A stretch of 64,000 nucleotides of DNA from Sclerotiophoma versabilis (taxonomy: Eukaryota > Ascomycota > Dothideomycetes > Pleosporales > Didymellaceae). The translations under genes were made by a program, and so were the position numbers. The stretch spans positions 248,001 to 312,000 of the forward strand of contig JAAROD010000044.1 of assembly GCA_012274445.1 (NCBI GenBank). The letters run 5' to 3'. Below, piece after piece: positions 11,614 through 22,992 of the stretch (within the stretch, counting starts at the first letter, position 1; the number at the start of each line of letters is the position of its first letter). Under the pieces are notes generated by a model that saw nothing but the letters and a program-made list of their open reading frames with translations, was not told the origin of the DNA and did not search any database.

Positions 11614-12513
11614 ATAGTCCCACAGCGACTGCCTTATCATGCCGCCAATGCCGGATTGGGAAGTCATAGATAAGAGCAATGCACAAGGTCCAGGATCTCC
11701 GAGGTGTCTCTACGCACCAAATACGATATGTTATATTTCGTTAGGTCATGCACAGAAGCATACTAGAGTTCAACTTGGCTTTTGCTTGTGGTCGTGACTG
11801 TCTGGGTGGCAGACTCGGTCGTCGTTCTCGAGCATGGGGTGTCGCGAACAAGGCCTACTCTGGAATAACACAAGATCAGGGGTTGATTTCCTGATATCGA
11901 AGAAATGGCAAGAACAGCGTGAGTACTCTGCAGCATTTGGTCGTTAATTTGTCGTGATGTACGGTTTTGCAAGTCTTGAGGCTTTATCAAACACAGTGCA
12001 TGAGCTACAGTGGGTCTGCTATCACGCTCATAACTTCGGCAGGTGATTTGGTAACAGGACAATGACCGCAGACTTTTGAGCTTCTCTTACTTAGTTCTTG
12101 AGGCTAGGACTGCTACATTGCAATACTCTGGGGTATGTTGGTGAGCGCACGCGGCTTTGCGCCGGCAGACGCCCAAAGCCTTACTTGCCCGATGACGATG
12201 CGCGCAGTTACTACTGCGTTCATTGGCTGGTGTCCGGCTTCGCCACGACCAACGAAAAAATTAGGCGCATTCACAGGGTTCTCCAGACAAGGCTTGCCCG
12301 AGCAAACCTATACCTACCCCTTCTTACACCGACTCTCCCTCCTCACTCCTCCCTACATTCACTCGTTCTTCATCTCGAGTGTAGCGTTTGCTCTTTGTCG
12401 TTGACCGTATCGATAAAGAGAGTGGGTCCGTCTGCCCCGCCATATCTTGAAATTCGACGAGTTTTCCTCTTCCACCCCACCACCCGCGTCCCTTCTTTTC
12501 ACAACACTACAAC
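11614..12513. other. Intergenic and 5' region of arb1
   Basis: About 900 bp. The last 250 bp are C/T-rich, typical of a highly expressed fungal promoter and 5' UTR (inference). Frames here are short and look accidental. No RNA gene was recognised. Confidence 0.4.
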
Positions 12514-14472
12514 ATGGTCTCCGCATCGAAGGCTGCCCGTGAGGCAAAGCGCGCTGCTGAGGGCAAGCCCAAGAAGACCCTCGCCTCCAAGGCTTCCAAG
12601 GCCTCCTCCAAGAATGCCTCTGGAGCTTCGTCCGTGAACGGGGATGCTGCAGAGGACCTCGAGCTCAACGAGGAAGTTCGTAAGCTTACCATGCAGGAGG
12701 ACAAGCACGGTCTGTCCGACCGTGTCACCACTGGTGTCCTGGCCTCTCTGCCTGCTTCTCGCGACGTTAAGATCACCTCCGCATCGCTTGTGTTCCACGG
12801 AAAGGTTCTCTTCAACGACACCACCCTCGAAGTCACATACGGACGCCGCTACGGTCTTTTGGGTGAGAACGGTTGCGGAAAGACCACTCTGCTTAAGGCT
12901 ATTGATGCCCGCGAGTTCCCCTTCCCTGAGCACATCGACATCTACCTGCTGAACCAGGGTGCTCCTAAAACCGAGTTGGGTGCTCTTGAATGGGTTGTCC
13001 GCGAGGCTGAGAACGAGCTGGCTCGTCTCGAGAAGCTCGCCGAAGATATCCTTGAGAAGGATGGCCCTGAGTCGTCCCAGCTTGACGACATCTACGAGGT
13101 ATGTAATGGCCATTGCTTGTTATCAACATCATGCTAACAATGGTACAGCGTCAAGAGAGCATGGATCCCTCCACTTTCCACGTTCGCGCCTCCCTTATCC
13201 TGACTGGTCTCGGTTTCAACAAGAAGACTATCCAGAAGAAGACCAAGGACATGTCCGGTGGATGGCGTATGCGTGTCGCCCTCGCCAAGGCTCTGTTCGT
13301 CAAGCCTGCGTTGCTGCTTCTTGACGACCCCACTGCCCATTTGGACTTGGAGGCCTGTGTGTGGTTGGAGGAGTACATGAAGAAGTGGGACCGCACTCTG
13401 ATCCTGGTTTCCCACTCCATGGATTTCCTGAACGGTGTCTGCACAAACATGATTGACATGCGTATGAAGCAGCTCCTCTACTACGGAGGTAACTACGATT
13501 CTTACCACAAGACCCGTAGCGAGCAGGAGGTCAACCAGACCAAGGCGTACGAGAAGCAGCAGGATGAGATCAAGCACATCAAGAAGTTCATTGCTTCTGC
13601 TGGTACATATGCCAACTTGGTCAGGCAAGCCAAGTCTCGCCAGAAGATTCTCGACAAGATGGAGGCCGATGGTCTCATTGAACCCGTTCAGGTCGACAGG
13701 GTCTTCTCCTTCCGTTTCGCTGATGTCGAGAAGCTACCTCCGCCTGTGCTGTCGCTCGACGACGTCACCTTTTCTTACTCTGGCAAACCAGAGGACAATC
13801 TGTACGAGAACCTCGACTTTGGTGTCGACATGGACTCTCGTACCGCCCTTGTCGGACCCAACGGTGTCGGAAAGTCAACCCTACTCAACATCTTCACTGG
13901 CAAGCTCAGCCCTACAAGCGGTGTTGTCTCTCGTCACACGCACTTGAAGCTTGGTGTCTACTCTCAGCACTCTGCTGAACAGCTCGACCTTACCAAGTCT
14001 GCTCTTGACTTCGTTAAGGACAGGTTCTCACACGTCAGCCAGGACTACCAGTACTGGCGCCAGCAGCTTGGCCGCTTTGGTATGACTGGTGAAGCCCAGA
14101 CCTCGAAGATGGCCACCCTGTCGGATGGTCAAAAGTCTCGTATTGTTTTCGCGCTTTTGGCTATCGAGGGTCCCAACATGCTGTTGCTTGACGAGCCTAC
14201 CAACGGTCTTGATATCCCTACTATTGACTCCCTGGCTGATGCTATCAACGCCTTCAGCGGCGGTGTTGTTGTCGTCTCCCACGACTTCCGGTACGTTACC
14301 CTCTCAAAATCACTACTAAACATTATGCTAACTCTTTTCCAGTCTCCTCGACAAGATTGCCAAGGACATTATGGTCTGTGAGCACAGGACTGTCACAAGA
14401 TGGGACGGATCCATCGGCGAGTACAAGAACCATCTCCGCAAGAAGATGTCTTCCACCGGTGTCCTTGCTTAA
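12514..14472 (+). CDS. arb1: ABC-F ATPase Arb1 (ribosome biogenesis)
   Basis: Soluble twin-cassette ABC-F protein. Yeast Arb1 shuttles between nucleus and cytoplasm in 40S and 60S subunit biogenesis, and also takes part in ribosome quality control. Three exons: 12514-13098, 13149-14290 and 14343-14472, giving 618 aa (yeast about 610). Cassette 1 has Walker A GENGCGKTT (about residue 118), signature MSGGWRMR and Walker B LLLLDDPTAHLD. Cassette 2 has Walker A GPNGVGKST (about 431), signature LSDGQKSR and Walker B LLLDEPTNGLD. There are no membrane segments. Cassette 1 shows Asp where the catalytic Glu usually stands. The Lys/Ala-rich N-terminus is normal for the family. Codon use is strongly C-biased, consistent with high expression. 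Confidence 0.97.
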
Positions 14473-14993
14473 GCGTTGTATGAGATTGTTTTTGCAAAAT
14501 TGCATGCGTTTACCGAGCTGCGGAACGCGGGTTCGAAGCAAAAGTAATGGCCTTTAGAGCAGGGTTCATGATACCCCTGCAGTAGGCTGGCAGCTCAGCG
14601 CGACCAGCTTCATTGTCTGTTCTGCGTGGGCGGAGACAACTGGATACCGCGTTTCGATGCATTGGGCTTTAGAGGAGTTCTTAGATTTGGATTACGACCA
14701 AAATGATATCACGTAGAATAAGAATGATCACAACAAATCTATCCAAAGCCATCCACTGCTGCGTTGTGAGTGATGCTGCTCGGCAAGGGCCGGTTTGGCA
14801 AGCACGAGCATGACGATCACCCCGCAAAACCCACGGCGGTGACGAGCTCCGATCATGCGGTCCTCAAGCTATCACCACCAGTGACACGACGTCGCTTTCA
14901 GTACTTTTGCCCTCTCGCCATACCACACTCGTACGCCTATTGACAGGGCATTTCACCAGCTTCCATACACCTCAAAGCATTCTCTTGTCCGCT
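14473..14993. other. Intergenic between arb1 and fyv10
   Basis: About 520 bp with no convincing coding frame or RNA gene. It holds the arb1 3' UTR and the fyv10 promoter. Confidence 0.4.
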
Positions 14994-16387
14994 ATGGCGG
15001 AGCTCAACAGCACCAAACTCAACGCGGAGTCGCATCTGCTGCTCGTGCGTTCATTTCCCATGCTACCCTATGTGCAGACTGACATGCATATCAGGACCAA
15101 CCACTCCTACGAATGCCATATGAGCTCTCACGGCGGAATTTCAAAAACGCCCAACGCCTGATCGAACACTCGGCCACCTCCCTCACATCCACTCTCTCCA
15201 GTACCACAAAGAGCGCTTCGAAAACCGACGACCCCGCACAGACGCTCGAGTCCCTCGACGCCATGATTTCGAAAATGCAAGGTCTCAAGCGGAAGTTATC
15301 GAATTTGCAGGAAGAAGAGGCAAGACTACACAAGGCCGCCAAAGCGCGGTTGCAGCACCTGCAAGACCTGCACCAGGTCCAGAGCTTGGTGGATGTCAAA
15401 TACGATGAATGGTCCCGCGTGCGACTATCACGATTACTAGTCGACTACCTCCTCCGCGAAGGTTATGCGTCGAGCGCTGCTTGCCTTGCGCAGTCTAAGG
15501 GTATTGAAGACCTCGTGGACGTCGACGCTTTCGTGTCGTGCCACAAGATCGAGCGCAGTCTACGCGAAGGTATGAGCACGACACTGGCACTCGAGTGGTG
15601 CAAGGAGCATAGCAAGGAGCTCAAGAAGGGAGGGAGCATGTTGGAGTTTGAATTGAGGTTGCAGCAGTACATCGAGATGGTCAGGCAAGGGCATGAGAGT
15701 GGGGTGGCAGGTATGGATGGCGAGTTTGGGAGGGAGGGAGTCAGTATCGGAGGAGGCGGAGGGGAACAGAAGCTGATGGAGGCGAGAGCACATGCAAAGA
15801 AATACCTCAGTACGAGTGGAGACTTCGCCTTGATAGGGCGCGCAGCGGGACTGTTGGCTTACCGGCCGTGGGATGAGATTGAGCCGTATGCTGTGAGTAC
15901 TCTCTCCTAATTATAGGAAGACTTTGGAATAATCGCTAACACTATGCAGTCCCTCTACTCTCCCTCCCGCTGGTCCCACCTAGCCTCCCTATTCCTTACA
16001 ACCCACCACAACCTCTACTCCCTCCCGCCTCGACCACTCCTCCACATCGCTCTCTCCGCCGGCCTCTCCGCGCTCAAAACGCCCGCCTGTCACTCCGCAT
16101 TCACATCATCCTCTGCTAACGCCTCCTCGTCCACAACAACCGTCTGTCCGATCTGCAGCACCGAACTCAACGAGCTGGCCCGCAACGTGCCGTATGCGCA
16201 CCACACGAAGAGTATTGTGGAGAACGATCCGGTTGTGCTACCAAATGGACGCATCTATGGAAGCGAGCGGCTGAGGCTCTTCAACGAGAAGGTGGGGACA
16301 GAGAAGGGCTGGGTGCGGGATCCGGTTGCGGGGAAGATGGATGAGCTGTGGAAGGATAGCGAGGTGCGACGGGTGTTTGTTCTCTGA
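14994..16387 (+). CDS. fyv10: GID/CTLH ubiquitin ligase subunit Fyv10 (Gid9)
   Basis: RING-like subunit of the GID (CTLH) E3 ligase that degrades gluconeogenic enzymes when glucose returns. Exons 14994-15044, 15095-15892 and 15950-16387 (donors GTGCGT and GTGAGT) give 428 aa. The first intron joins HLLL to DQPLLRMPYEL, a conserved family start. Next come a coiled coil (about 70-115), a LisH motif (LSRLLVDYLLREGYASSAA, about 127-150), a CTLH domain (about 160-217), a CRA region and a degenerate RING with CPIC at 349-352 and later YAHHTKS. A Gly-rich insert near residue 255 is unusual but lies in a loop. Which fungal gene plays Gid2 or Gid9 rests on family recognition; the LisH-CTLH-RING order is clear. 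Confidence 0.93.
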
Positions 16388-16587
16388 TAAATGAATTCTG
16401 GGTATCATTCTTGTGCAGCATAGCGCGGCGTTGGGGTATCATATGCGTGGTCCTTCACCACAGTAGGTTTACGAGCGCATCCCACCTCTCTCTTCCAATC
16501 AATAGCGAAGTGCACATCGCTTGGCCATCCTTGTCCTTTCTAGCCCGCCCCTCTGATACAACCCTCCCAACCCCGTCCCTCAGGCGC

Positions 16588-17673
16588 TCAATCACTATCG
16601 TCATCCTCCGCCTTCCTCTTCCTCTTCACCACTGGTGCCTTCCTCTTCTTTCTCAGTCTGACACCCGCCTTCTCTAACTCCTTCTCCTCGTCACTATCCG
16701 CTTCTAATGGTACCTTTTCGAACACATACATCCGCGCCTCGCGATCCTCGCCCTTCCACCCTCCCCCTCCCTCCAGCGCGCCCAGCGTCCGCACATGCTC
16801 ATACCCCGGGTACTGCTCCCAATCGAAGCGCCAGCTCTCTGCAACCTTGAGCCCCGCATGGCGCGCCAAATCGCGGATATTCCAGAGCGAATACGGATCG
16901 CCCTCGAACAGCGTGACTATGACGCGACCGCCCATCCTGAGGAATTCCTGCGGACGGCGCTGCACGAGATTCGGCCTGTTGGCCTGCTGCTGCTCGAGGA
17001 TCCTGAGGCGCTGCTTGGGCGTGCTGGTTTCAAGGACGGACTTGAAGAAGGCGACGAGCAGGGCTTGGTTGGCGCGGACCTGGCGGTTGACATCTGTGCT
17101 CAGGCCGCCGACGTGGGGGAACATGAAAGCGATCGTGTCCCAACCCGAGACTACCTCGTCGTCATCGTGCTCGTTGTCGTCGGACCGCGCGCATTTGAGC
17201 GCCTTGTAGGAACTGAGTTTCGTCGCGTCGATGCCGTGGTGCAGCGGCACGGGCGGTGTCAGGCTTGTTAGTTCCTCGCGCGTCGCGGCGAAGGGGGGGT
17301 ATTTCGATAGCACTTCTTCTTCTGTATCGAAGGATGTCGCTGTGACGTTTGCGCACCCGTGTTCGGAGACTAGTGACTTGGTGAAGCTGAAGTCGCCCTC
17401 ACCAACCAGCAGTATGTGATCGTATGCGCCGAAAGGAACTTCATGCTTCTGGCTGGCCTGGGTTGCAGGTTTTGTTGTGGCTATTTCTGGCTTCGAGACT
17501 TCTGCCGTGTCCGACTTCTTCTGCTTCTTTGCACCCGGCTTTGCGGTCGAGGACGTGGGGTTTGAGGGTTTCGCGGCGGCGGCTTTTGCGGTTTTCTTCT
17601 GGTGCTCTGCAATCTTGCGCTGGCCGTCGCGCTTTAATTGACGACGGGCTTGCTTAGTTTTTGTCTTCGACAT
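16588..17673 (-). CDS. bmt5: 25S rRNA (uridine-N3) methyltransferase Bmt5-like
   Basis: A single exon of 361 aa, reading from an ATG at 17673. The frame extends to 17709, but only with a TTG. The N-terminus is very basic (SKTKTKQARRQLKRDGQ), suiting nucleolar targeting. The catalytic domain is of the DUF2431 type: the SAM-binding loop ILLVGEGDFSFTKSL (about 82-96), FMFPHVGG in the middle, and RVIVTLFEGDPYSLWNI further on. In yeast Bmt5 makes m3U2634 in 25S rRNA. The C-terminus is again basic and acidic (KKRKAPVVKRKRKAEDDD). It is convergent with fyv10, with about 200 bp between the stops. Confidence 0.92.
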   Translation of the reverse strand: MSKTKTKQARRQLKRDGQRKIAEHQKKTAKAAAAKPSNPTSSTAKPGAKKQKKSDTAEVSKPEIATTKPATQASQKHEVPFGAYDHILLVGEGDFSFTKSLVSEHGCANVTATSFDTEEEVLSKYPPFAATREELTSLTPPVPLHHGIDATKLSSYKALKCARSDDNEHDDDEVVSGWDTIAFMFPHVGGLSTDVNRQVRANQALLVAFFKSVLETSTPKQRLRILEQQQANRPNLVQRRPQEFLRMGGRVIVTLFEGDPYSLWNIRDLARHAGLKVAESWRFDWEQYPGYEHVRTLGALEGGGGWKGEDREARMYVFEKVPLEADSDEEKELEKAGVRLRKKRKAPVVKRKRKAEDDDSD

Positions 17674-17974
17674 GGTAGCTATGGGGAAGAATCGGTTGCT
17701 TGTGGCCAAGTTGATGTGCAGCTTGTGAACTTTCTAGTGGGTCTTTGACTAGCGCGCTTTCATGTGCACTTCCGCGGTCACGAAAGTCATGAGAAACAAG
17801 TGCGAGCAGCGTCTTGATGCAGATGTCACGATTGCGTGAAATGACTAAATGTACAATAGACGGGACCTGATACAGAACGTCCCTTCATGCAGCAACTGCA
17901 ATCTGCCCTAACCGGATATGCGCTTGAAACTTTGAACAGATCAACCCAATTCCCCTCCTCGTTTCGTCGCAAAA
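17674..17974. other. Short spacer between bmt5 and lsc1
   Basis: About 300 bp holding the bmt5 promoter and the lsc1 3' UTR. I see nothing else in it. Confidence 0.4.
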
Positions 17975-19285
17975 TTATATCAAGTCGCGCTTGATGAACT
18001 GATCGTACAGAGACTTGCCGAGCGAGGCGGGCGAGCGCTCAACAATGACACCAGCGGCCTCGAGAGCAGCGATCTTCGAGTTGGCGTCACCCTTTCCTCC
18101 GCTGACAATGGCACCAGCGTGACCCATTCTCCTGCCGGGCGGCGCAGAGATACCGGCAATGAAGCTGACAACGGGCTTGTTGGCGGTGTTGTACTCCTTC
18201 AGGAAGTCGGCAGCGTCCTCCTCAGCGGTTCCACCGATCTCTCCAATCATGATGATACCGTCTGTCTCGCCGTCCTCGAGGAAGACCTTCAAGCAGTCGA
18301 TGAAGTTGGTTCCGGAGAAGGGGTCACCACCGATACCGACGACGAGGGATTGACCGAGGCCGGCCTGGGTGGTCTGGTTGACAGCTTCGTAGGTCAGGGT
18401 TCCGGAACGGGAGACGATACCGACGCGACCGCGCTTGTGGATGAAGCCAGGCATAATACCGATCTTGCATTGGCCCTAGAAATGAAGTTAGTAATGTGCA
18501 TGTTGTTTGATGACAGGTGTATGCGTACGGGAGCGATGATACCGGGGCAGTTGGGGCCAACCATGCGAGACTTGTTCTGGGTCTTGAGCATGTCGGTGAT
18601 GCGGACCATGTCTGGCGGAGTCAGTATGTTGTCGTCGATTCATGTCCGTGGCGCGCTCATACCGTGCTGGGGGATACCCTCGGTGATGCTACCCAATGTT
18701 AGCTTCTGTATATGCCGCAGTTCGTATGCACACCTACGTCACAATCAGAGGGACCTCCGCCTTGATGGCCTCCTCAATACCGGCGGCAGCGACTGGGGGG
18801 CTGTTGCGATGTCAGGTCATTTGCGGTGTGAATGGTGGAGGACATGGCGCGCGTACGGGACGAAAATGGCAGTCGCGGTAGCGCCAGTCTCCCTGATACC
18901 CTGCTCAACATTGGCGAAGACGGGGAGACCGAGGTGCTCCTGGCCGGCCTTCTTGGGGTTGGTTCCACCGACGACCTTTGTGCCTGCGCGTCCACGTCAA
19001 TTCCTGTTCCGGTTGATGCCAGACAGCCGTTGGAATGGGCGCATACCGTACTCGATCGCCTGCTGTGCGTGGAAGCTGGGGCTGCATTAGCACCCTCCTC
19101 ATCCTGTAAGCTCCGGATCGCACTCACGTTCCCTGCTTGCCGGTGAAACCCTGGAACAGCACCTTGGTGTCGCCGTTGATGCGGAGGTTCTTGATCGTCT
19201 CGGCGTACTGCGACGAGCCGGTTGCGTAGGACCTGGTCGCGGCCTTGGTGAGCGCCGAGCGCATTGGTTGTCTGAGAGCCTGCAT
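17975..19285 (-). CDS. lsc1: Succinyl-CoA ligase alpha subunit, mitochondrial
   Basis: TCA-cycle enzyme forming succinate and NTP from succinyl-CoA in the matrix. Seven exons on the minus strand: 19285-19128, 19075-19047, 18983-18857, 18800-18738, 18688-18663, 18611-18529 and 18475-17975. All phases fit, giving 328 aa (yeast Lsc1 about 329). The N-terminus is a typical presequence (MQALRQPMRSALTKAATRSYA). The CoA site is seen as VLFQGFTGKQGTFHAQQA, with GGTNPKKAG after it. The phosphohistidine loop reads GRRMGHAGAIVSGG. Exons 2 and 5 are only 29 and 26 nt. Intron density here is far above that of the neighbouring genes. Confidence 0.96.
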
Positions 19286-20054
19286 CGTGTCTGTGTCGCT
19301 CTCACGTAGACTAGCTAGATGTGCAGAGGGGTAACGTGAATGGGTTGTTGACAGACCTGGCTGAGGAACAGGAAGCTGCGACGGTGCACGGACGTGTCTG
19401 CTTCTGCGCCAAACTTTCGTAGCCGTCTTCTCGGCCGGTGGACCAGCAGCAAGATAATAACCCGGCTGGAAGCGCATCATCAAGTGAGCCATCGTCAGCA
19501 TAGTTTATATCTCTTTCCCAGTCGAGACACCAGAGAAAGCTCTTTGTGTTATCGAAGACGCCTTGGAACAGGTCATATACAGTTACGATACTGAAAGCTT
19601 CTACGCTTCATGTTCACCGACCGTCTGAAGAGGTGTCTTTTTTGCCGGACCTTGCCATGCTCCTTCATCCCCTGATCGGTTTCCTCAATACAACGCCCTT
19701 CTCTTCCTTCAGCAAGACTTGCATGTGCTGAACAGTACATGCCTCTTCATCAAGTAAGAGCGGGAGTAAGTTGACGAAAAACAAGAAGCGAAGCATCCAC
19801 ACCCGAACAACGGAAAGTGAGCAGACGGGTCGTACCCTTCACATACCACGGCACCCTATCTGAGATTTACCCCGTGACCAGGCATGCGAACAACACGCAG
19901 AAGAATTAGAAAGACGAACAGCAAGTAATAGGAAAAAGCAGGTACAAGCCCATAGCTCTCAAATCGTGAGATTCAGTACTGATTCGTAAAACCTTCACAG
20001 TCTCAAATGGCTCCTCCAGACCAGAGCAAACCCAGCAGACGCTGCACAACACCC
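19286..20054. other. Intergenic, lsc1 upstream
   Basis: About 770 bp containing the lsc1 promoter and the 3' side of the SET gene. A minus-strand frame continuing upstream from lsc1 exon 1 is judged to be 5' UTR, because the presequence begins at 19285. Nothing else was recognised. Confidence 0.4.
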
Positions 20055-21068
20055 TTAGATCTGCACGTTAGTCATGCCATTCTCCAAAGACACCACTCCC
20101 TCCGCATGACCCGTGGAGTCAACATCCTTGCCTGCAGAATCTCGTGCCTTCTCCTTCCCCTTCTTCTTCTTCTTCTTCTTCTTCAGACAGTTCGCAGACC
20201 CACAAAGGCACGCCTTGTGCTTGAAATAGCCGTTGCCGTAGTTGACCGTCAACTCAACGTTCGCGGGTACATCTCTGTTGGCTTGGATTACGGATATCCG
20301 GGTAGACCCTACGCGGCGTGCATAGAAGCAAGTGTAAGCATCGCAGGAGTGGTTAATAAAGCGGGTCCAGTTGCCGAATGCATGGGCATCAATCATGACC
20401 TCTTCGCCGACCCTGCTGTTGTACTTGCTTAGAATAAGCTTGGTCGTAGTGGTAAACGGTTTGGCATCAGATCGCTTGGTCCTGGTATGCTGTAGTCTGT
20501 CCATGCTGCCGATTGTCATCTCGAGTGCGTAGCTGCCTCTGCCGTCTGGCTTCAGCTCCCCGGCGTACCAGCCTAGGACTTCATTGCGCTTGAATGTTCG
20601 TTTCGTAAAGACGCCAATACCTCTGTCGCTGGTCTCGCGCAACTCGAAGTATTGCTGCCAGTCTTGCGTGGCTTGCTTCCAGGCTGCCCATGTGTGATCG
20701 CAGTCTGAGTCAGTGCAAGTGTTGTCGGTATAGCAACTATCGCCTACGCAATCGCCAGCCCCAAGTCCAGGTGCGCAGCATAGATCCTTGACAGTGCTCG
20801 GGGGCCACTCTCTGCCGATGGGCCAAGTGCTTGGGTATTCGACGTTGACGAAAGAGGCAGGGTTGAAGATATAGGTATTGGCTTGAACGCATGATCGAAC
20901 GTCGACCACTTTGCCGCTGAGAGTGAGGTAGGAGAAGGGTGTGTCTGGAGAGATTAGTAGTTTCGTAATCTTCGAGCCACTGGACATACCAATGCGCGTC
21001 GTGCTAGGCTTACTGACTGCCTCGACACCCGCAGGTCCTTGCGAAAGCGAAGGCTCAGCGATTCGCAT
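20055..21068 (-). CDS. SET-domain protein with post-SET Cys cluster
   Basis: Single-exon gene of 337 aa. A Cys-rich stretch (about 97-123: CC, then C107, C112, C118, C123) precedes the SET domain (about 140-278). SET motifs seen are ETSDRGIGVFTKR, FINHSCD (NHSC at 239-242) and ELTVNYGNGYF. A post-SET CLCGSANC follows at 287-294. Together these support an active lysine methyltransferase rather than a SET relic. The Cys-rich part does not match a full nine-Cys pre-SET, so calling it an H3K9 enzyme is not justified. Eight consecutive lysines (about 296-303), encoded by a TTC repeat on the plus strand near 20161-20184, could act as a nuclear signal. The substrate is unknown. Confidence 0.85.
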   Translation of the reverse strand: MRIAEPSLSQGPAGVEAVSKPSTTRIGMSSGSKITKLLISPDTPFSYLTLSGKVVDVRSCVQANTYIFNPASFVNVEYPSTWPIGREWPPSTVKDLCCAPGLGAGDCVGDSCYTDNTCTDSDCDHTWAAWKQATQDWQQYFELRETSDRGIGVFTKRTFKRNEVLGWYAGELKPDGRGSYALEMTIGSMDRLQHTRTKRSDAKPFTTTTKLILSKYNSRVGEEVMIDAHAFGNWTRFINHSCDAYTCFYARRVGSTRISVIQANRDVPANVELTVNYGNGYFKHKACLCGSANCLKKKKKKKKGKEKARDSAGKDVDSTGHAEGVVSLENGMTNVQI

Positions 21069-21333
21069 AATGATTACGAGCGAAGTAGTAGCCGTGAGAG
21101 GGTGAGGGTGGAGAGGTGAAGAAAAACCAATGCGGCGGGTAATGGGCCCATCAGGGAGCTTTCACCTTCACATGCTAGCAGAGGCTATGCCAAAAACGAT
21201 GGGAAAGGGAACAGTTTCAAAGATTGAGTTTGAAGAATACATCGCTCGATTGCAATGTATACACACCTGCAACCAGCCCTTGAAGTCTTACAGATGTTAC
21301 AAAATTTTATACACAATATGATGGATTCTAGCT

Positions 21334-22484
21334 CTAGTCGTTGAGCTTGCCGTAGAATGGCAGGCCAATCGCCTGCGTCAGCAGACGCGCATCCTTGTTG
21401 TTTGTGGCATCAGTGATGATGGTGATGTGGCAACCGGGGATCATCTTAGGTGGGTATCTGTAGAGGGTTAGAAGCTGTCATTCATTGAAGACGAATCAAA
21501 CTTGCGCGTCGTAATTGACCTCAATCTCTGGGAAGAGGGCAAGCTGATCCGGGGTAAGACCAAAGCTAATGTTGCCGTGACCGTCTCCTGACGAGCCCGG
21601 CACGCCCTTCCACTCCTTAATTCTAGGCAGCACCAAGTCGATGAGCTTCTCGAGGAAGTGGGAGGCATCTTCTCGCTCCAGCGTGGCGGTGACGGAGACA
21701 TATCGGCCTTCGCGCAACCCCCATCCGACCACGTTGTGCCTCGCCTTGTGTGATTCAACGCGAACATTGGTAACCGCCTGCAGGATCATACCGGCAACGT
21801 GCATGTTCGCGCTGTCCTGCATCGCCTCGGGGACCATGGAATGGACAACGACCTTTGTGATTTTGGGGATGTTGCGGAAAGTGCGCGGCTCCTGGAGCAG
21901 GCGCAGAACTTCACCCTTTCCTCGCGGCCCTCGCAGCGGCCGACCCTTGTAGTACGGCGAATCACCCTGCCACTCTCGTAATCTCTGCTCGACCTTGGGC
22001 GCGCGGTAGCCAGGAGGGAAGTGCTGGTAGGTCATGGCAAGGATGTCCTGAGCGATGGTGCTTTGGTATGTCTGGTCGAGACGGGGCAGGCTGAAGGGGC
22101 CGGGCTGGAAGCGTCGTGATGCAGGATCCGAGACTGGCAGCGGCTGGTGGGGATGGAGGGGGCCGCGGTAGTACTTGGGTTCGCGGTATTGGTATCTTCA
22201 GACGGTCAGTCGAGGCCCAGTGTGTTGCACGCACCCATCGCTTACCTGCTGGGCGGCAGCTGCTTGTTCCCCCTTCTCCTCGCCCGACTGCGCGCTATGG
22301 GGTCGAAGTCCTTGACGGCCTCTGCCGGCTTTGCTGGTGCGTCCAGAAACGAAGTCGTCTCCACGTCCGGGGCGGCAGCCGTCGAGGCATGGCGGCGGCA
22401 CAGGGGCTGCATGGCGGCGACAGAGGGCCTGGCGTCTCTGCACAAGGCAGTCGCCGTCCGGAAGGGCAGCTCGCGCAGGGCCAT
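21334..22484 (-). CDS. mrpl7: Mitochondrial ribosomal protein uL5m
   Basis: Large-subunit mitoribosomal protein of the L5 family (yeast MRPL7). Three exons: 22484-22246, 22195-21506 and 21457-21334, giving 350 aa. Exon 1 encodes an Arg/Ala-rich presequence (MALRELPFRTATALCRDA). Exon 2 carries the L5 core (FRNIPKITKVVVHSM, NVRVESHKARHNVVGWGLR). The second intron (21505-21458, 48 bp) has no usable GT donor in the right phase. A GCAAGT donor, branch TTCTAACC and acceptor CTACAG restore the family motif NYDA-YPPKMIPG exactly, so this is a GC-AG intron. The first intron uses an AAG acceptor. The gene is divergent from the ubiquitin protease. Confidence 0.94.
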
Positions 22485-22992
22485 GATGTCTGACGTCGTC
22501 CGGGCTGATGGAGATGCGCCCCAGCGGTGTTCGCGATGTCCAAGTCAACTTTTCGGCCTTGGCGTCGAGCGCGCGACACCAGCGCTGCGCCGCTGCAGGG
22601 ATCAGCTGCGCCGGGCGCTCTAGGCCCACCAATGGCTCCCACTGCTCCCCCGCGCGCCGCAACTGCAGTCCCGCGCGCCCAAGGTGTTTTGCAGACCACG
22701 CCGAGCGCTGTTTCGCTCCTCCAGACTCGTCCAGAGCGCCGCACTCTCCTCCTGCAGCCCGCTGTGGCGTGGTCATCACCTGCGCTCGCCGTCACGCTCA
22801 CCATCCCGCCTCGTGCTCTGAGATAGCTCCACAGTCTCGCCGCTGTCTCGCGCCTCGTCTGCACCTTCCCTTCCCGCGCAACGACTCAAGCCTGCTGCCT
22901 ACCCCGCGGCGAACCAAACCAACGCTTTCGACACCTGTCACTGCCAACTGCCTGCCCTCCTGGATGGAAGCCGAGCATCCTCAGCACACATC
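22485..22992. promoter_or_regulatory. Shared upstream region of mrpl7 and the USP gene
   Basis: About 510 bp, GC-rich, between two divergent starts (22484 minus, 22993 plus). Long frames cross it on both strands but look like by-products of high GC, since none carries a recognisable domain. A bidirectional promoter is inferred from layout alone. Confidence 0.4.

Noticed and set aside
19124..19501. N-terminal extension of lsc1 upstream of 19285
   Set aside because: The ATG at 19285 begins a perfect mitochondrial presequence. The upstream part has no targeting or conserved features and is best read as 5' UTR.
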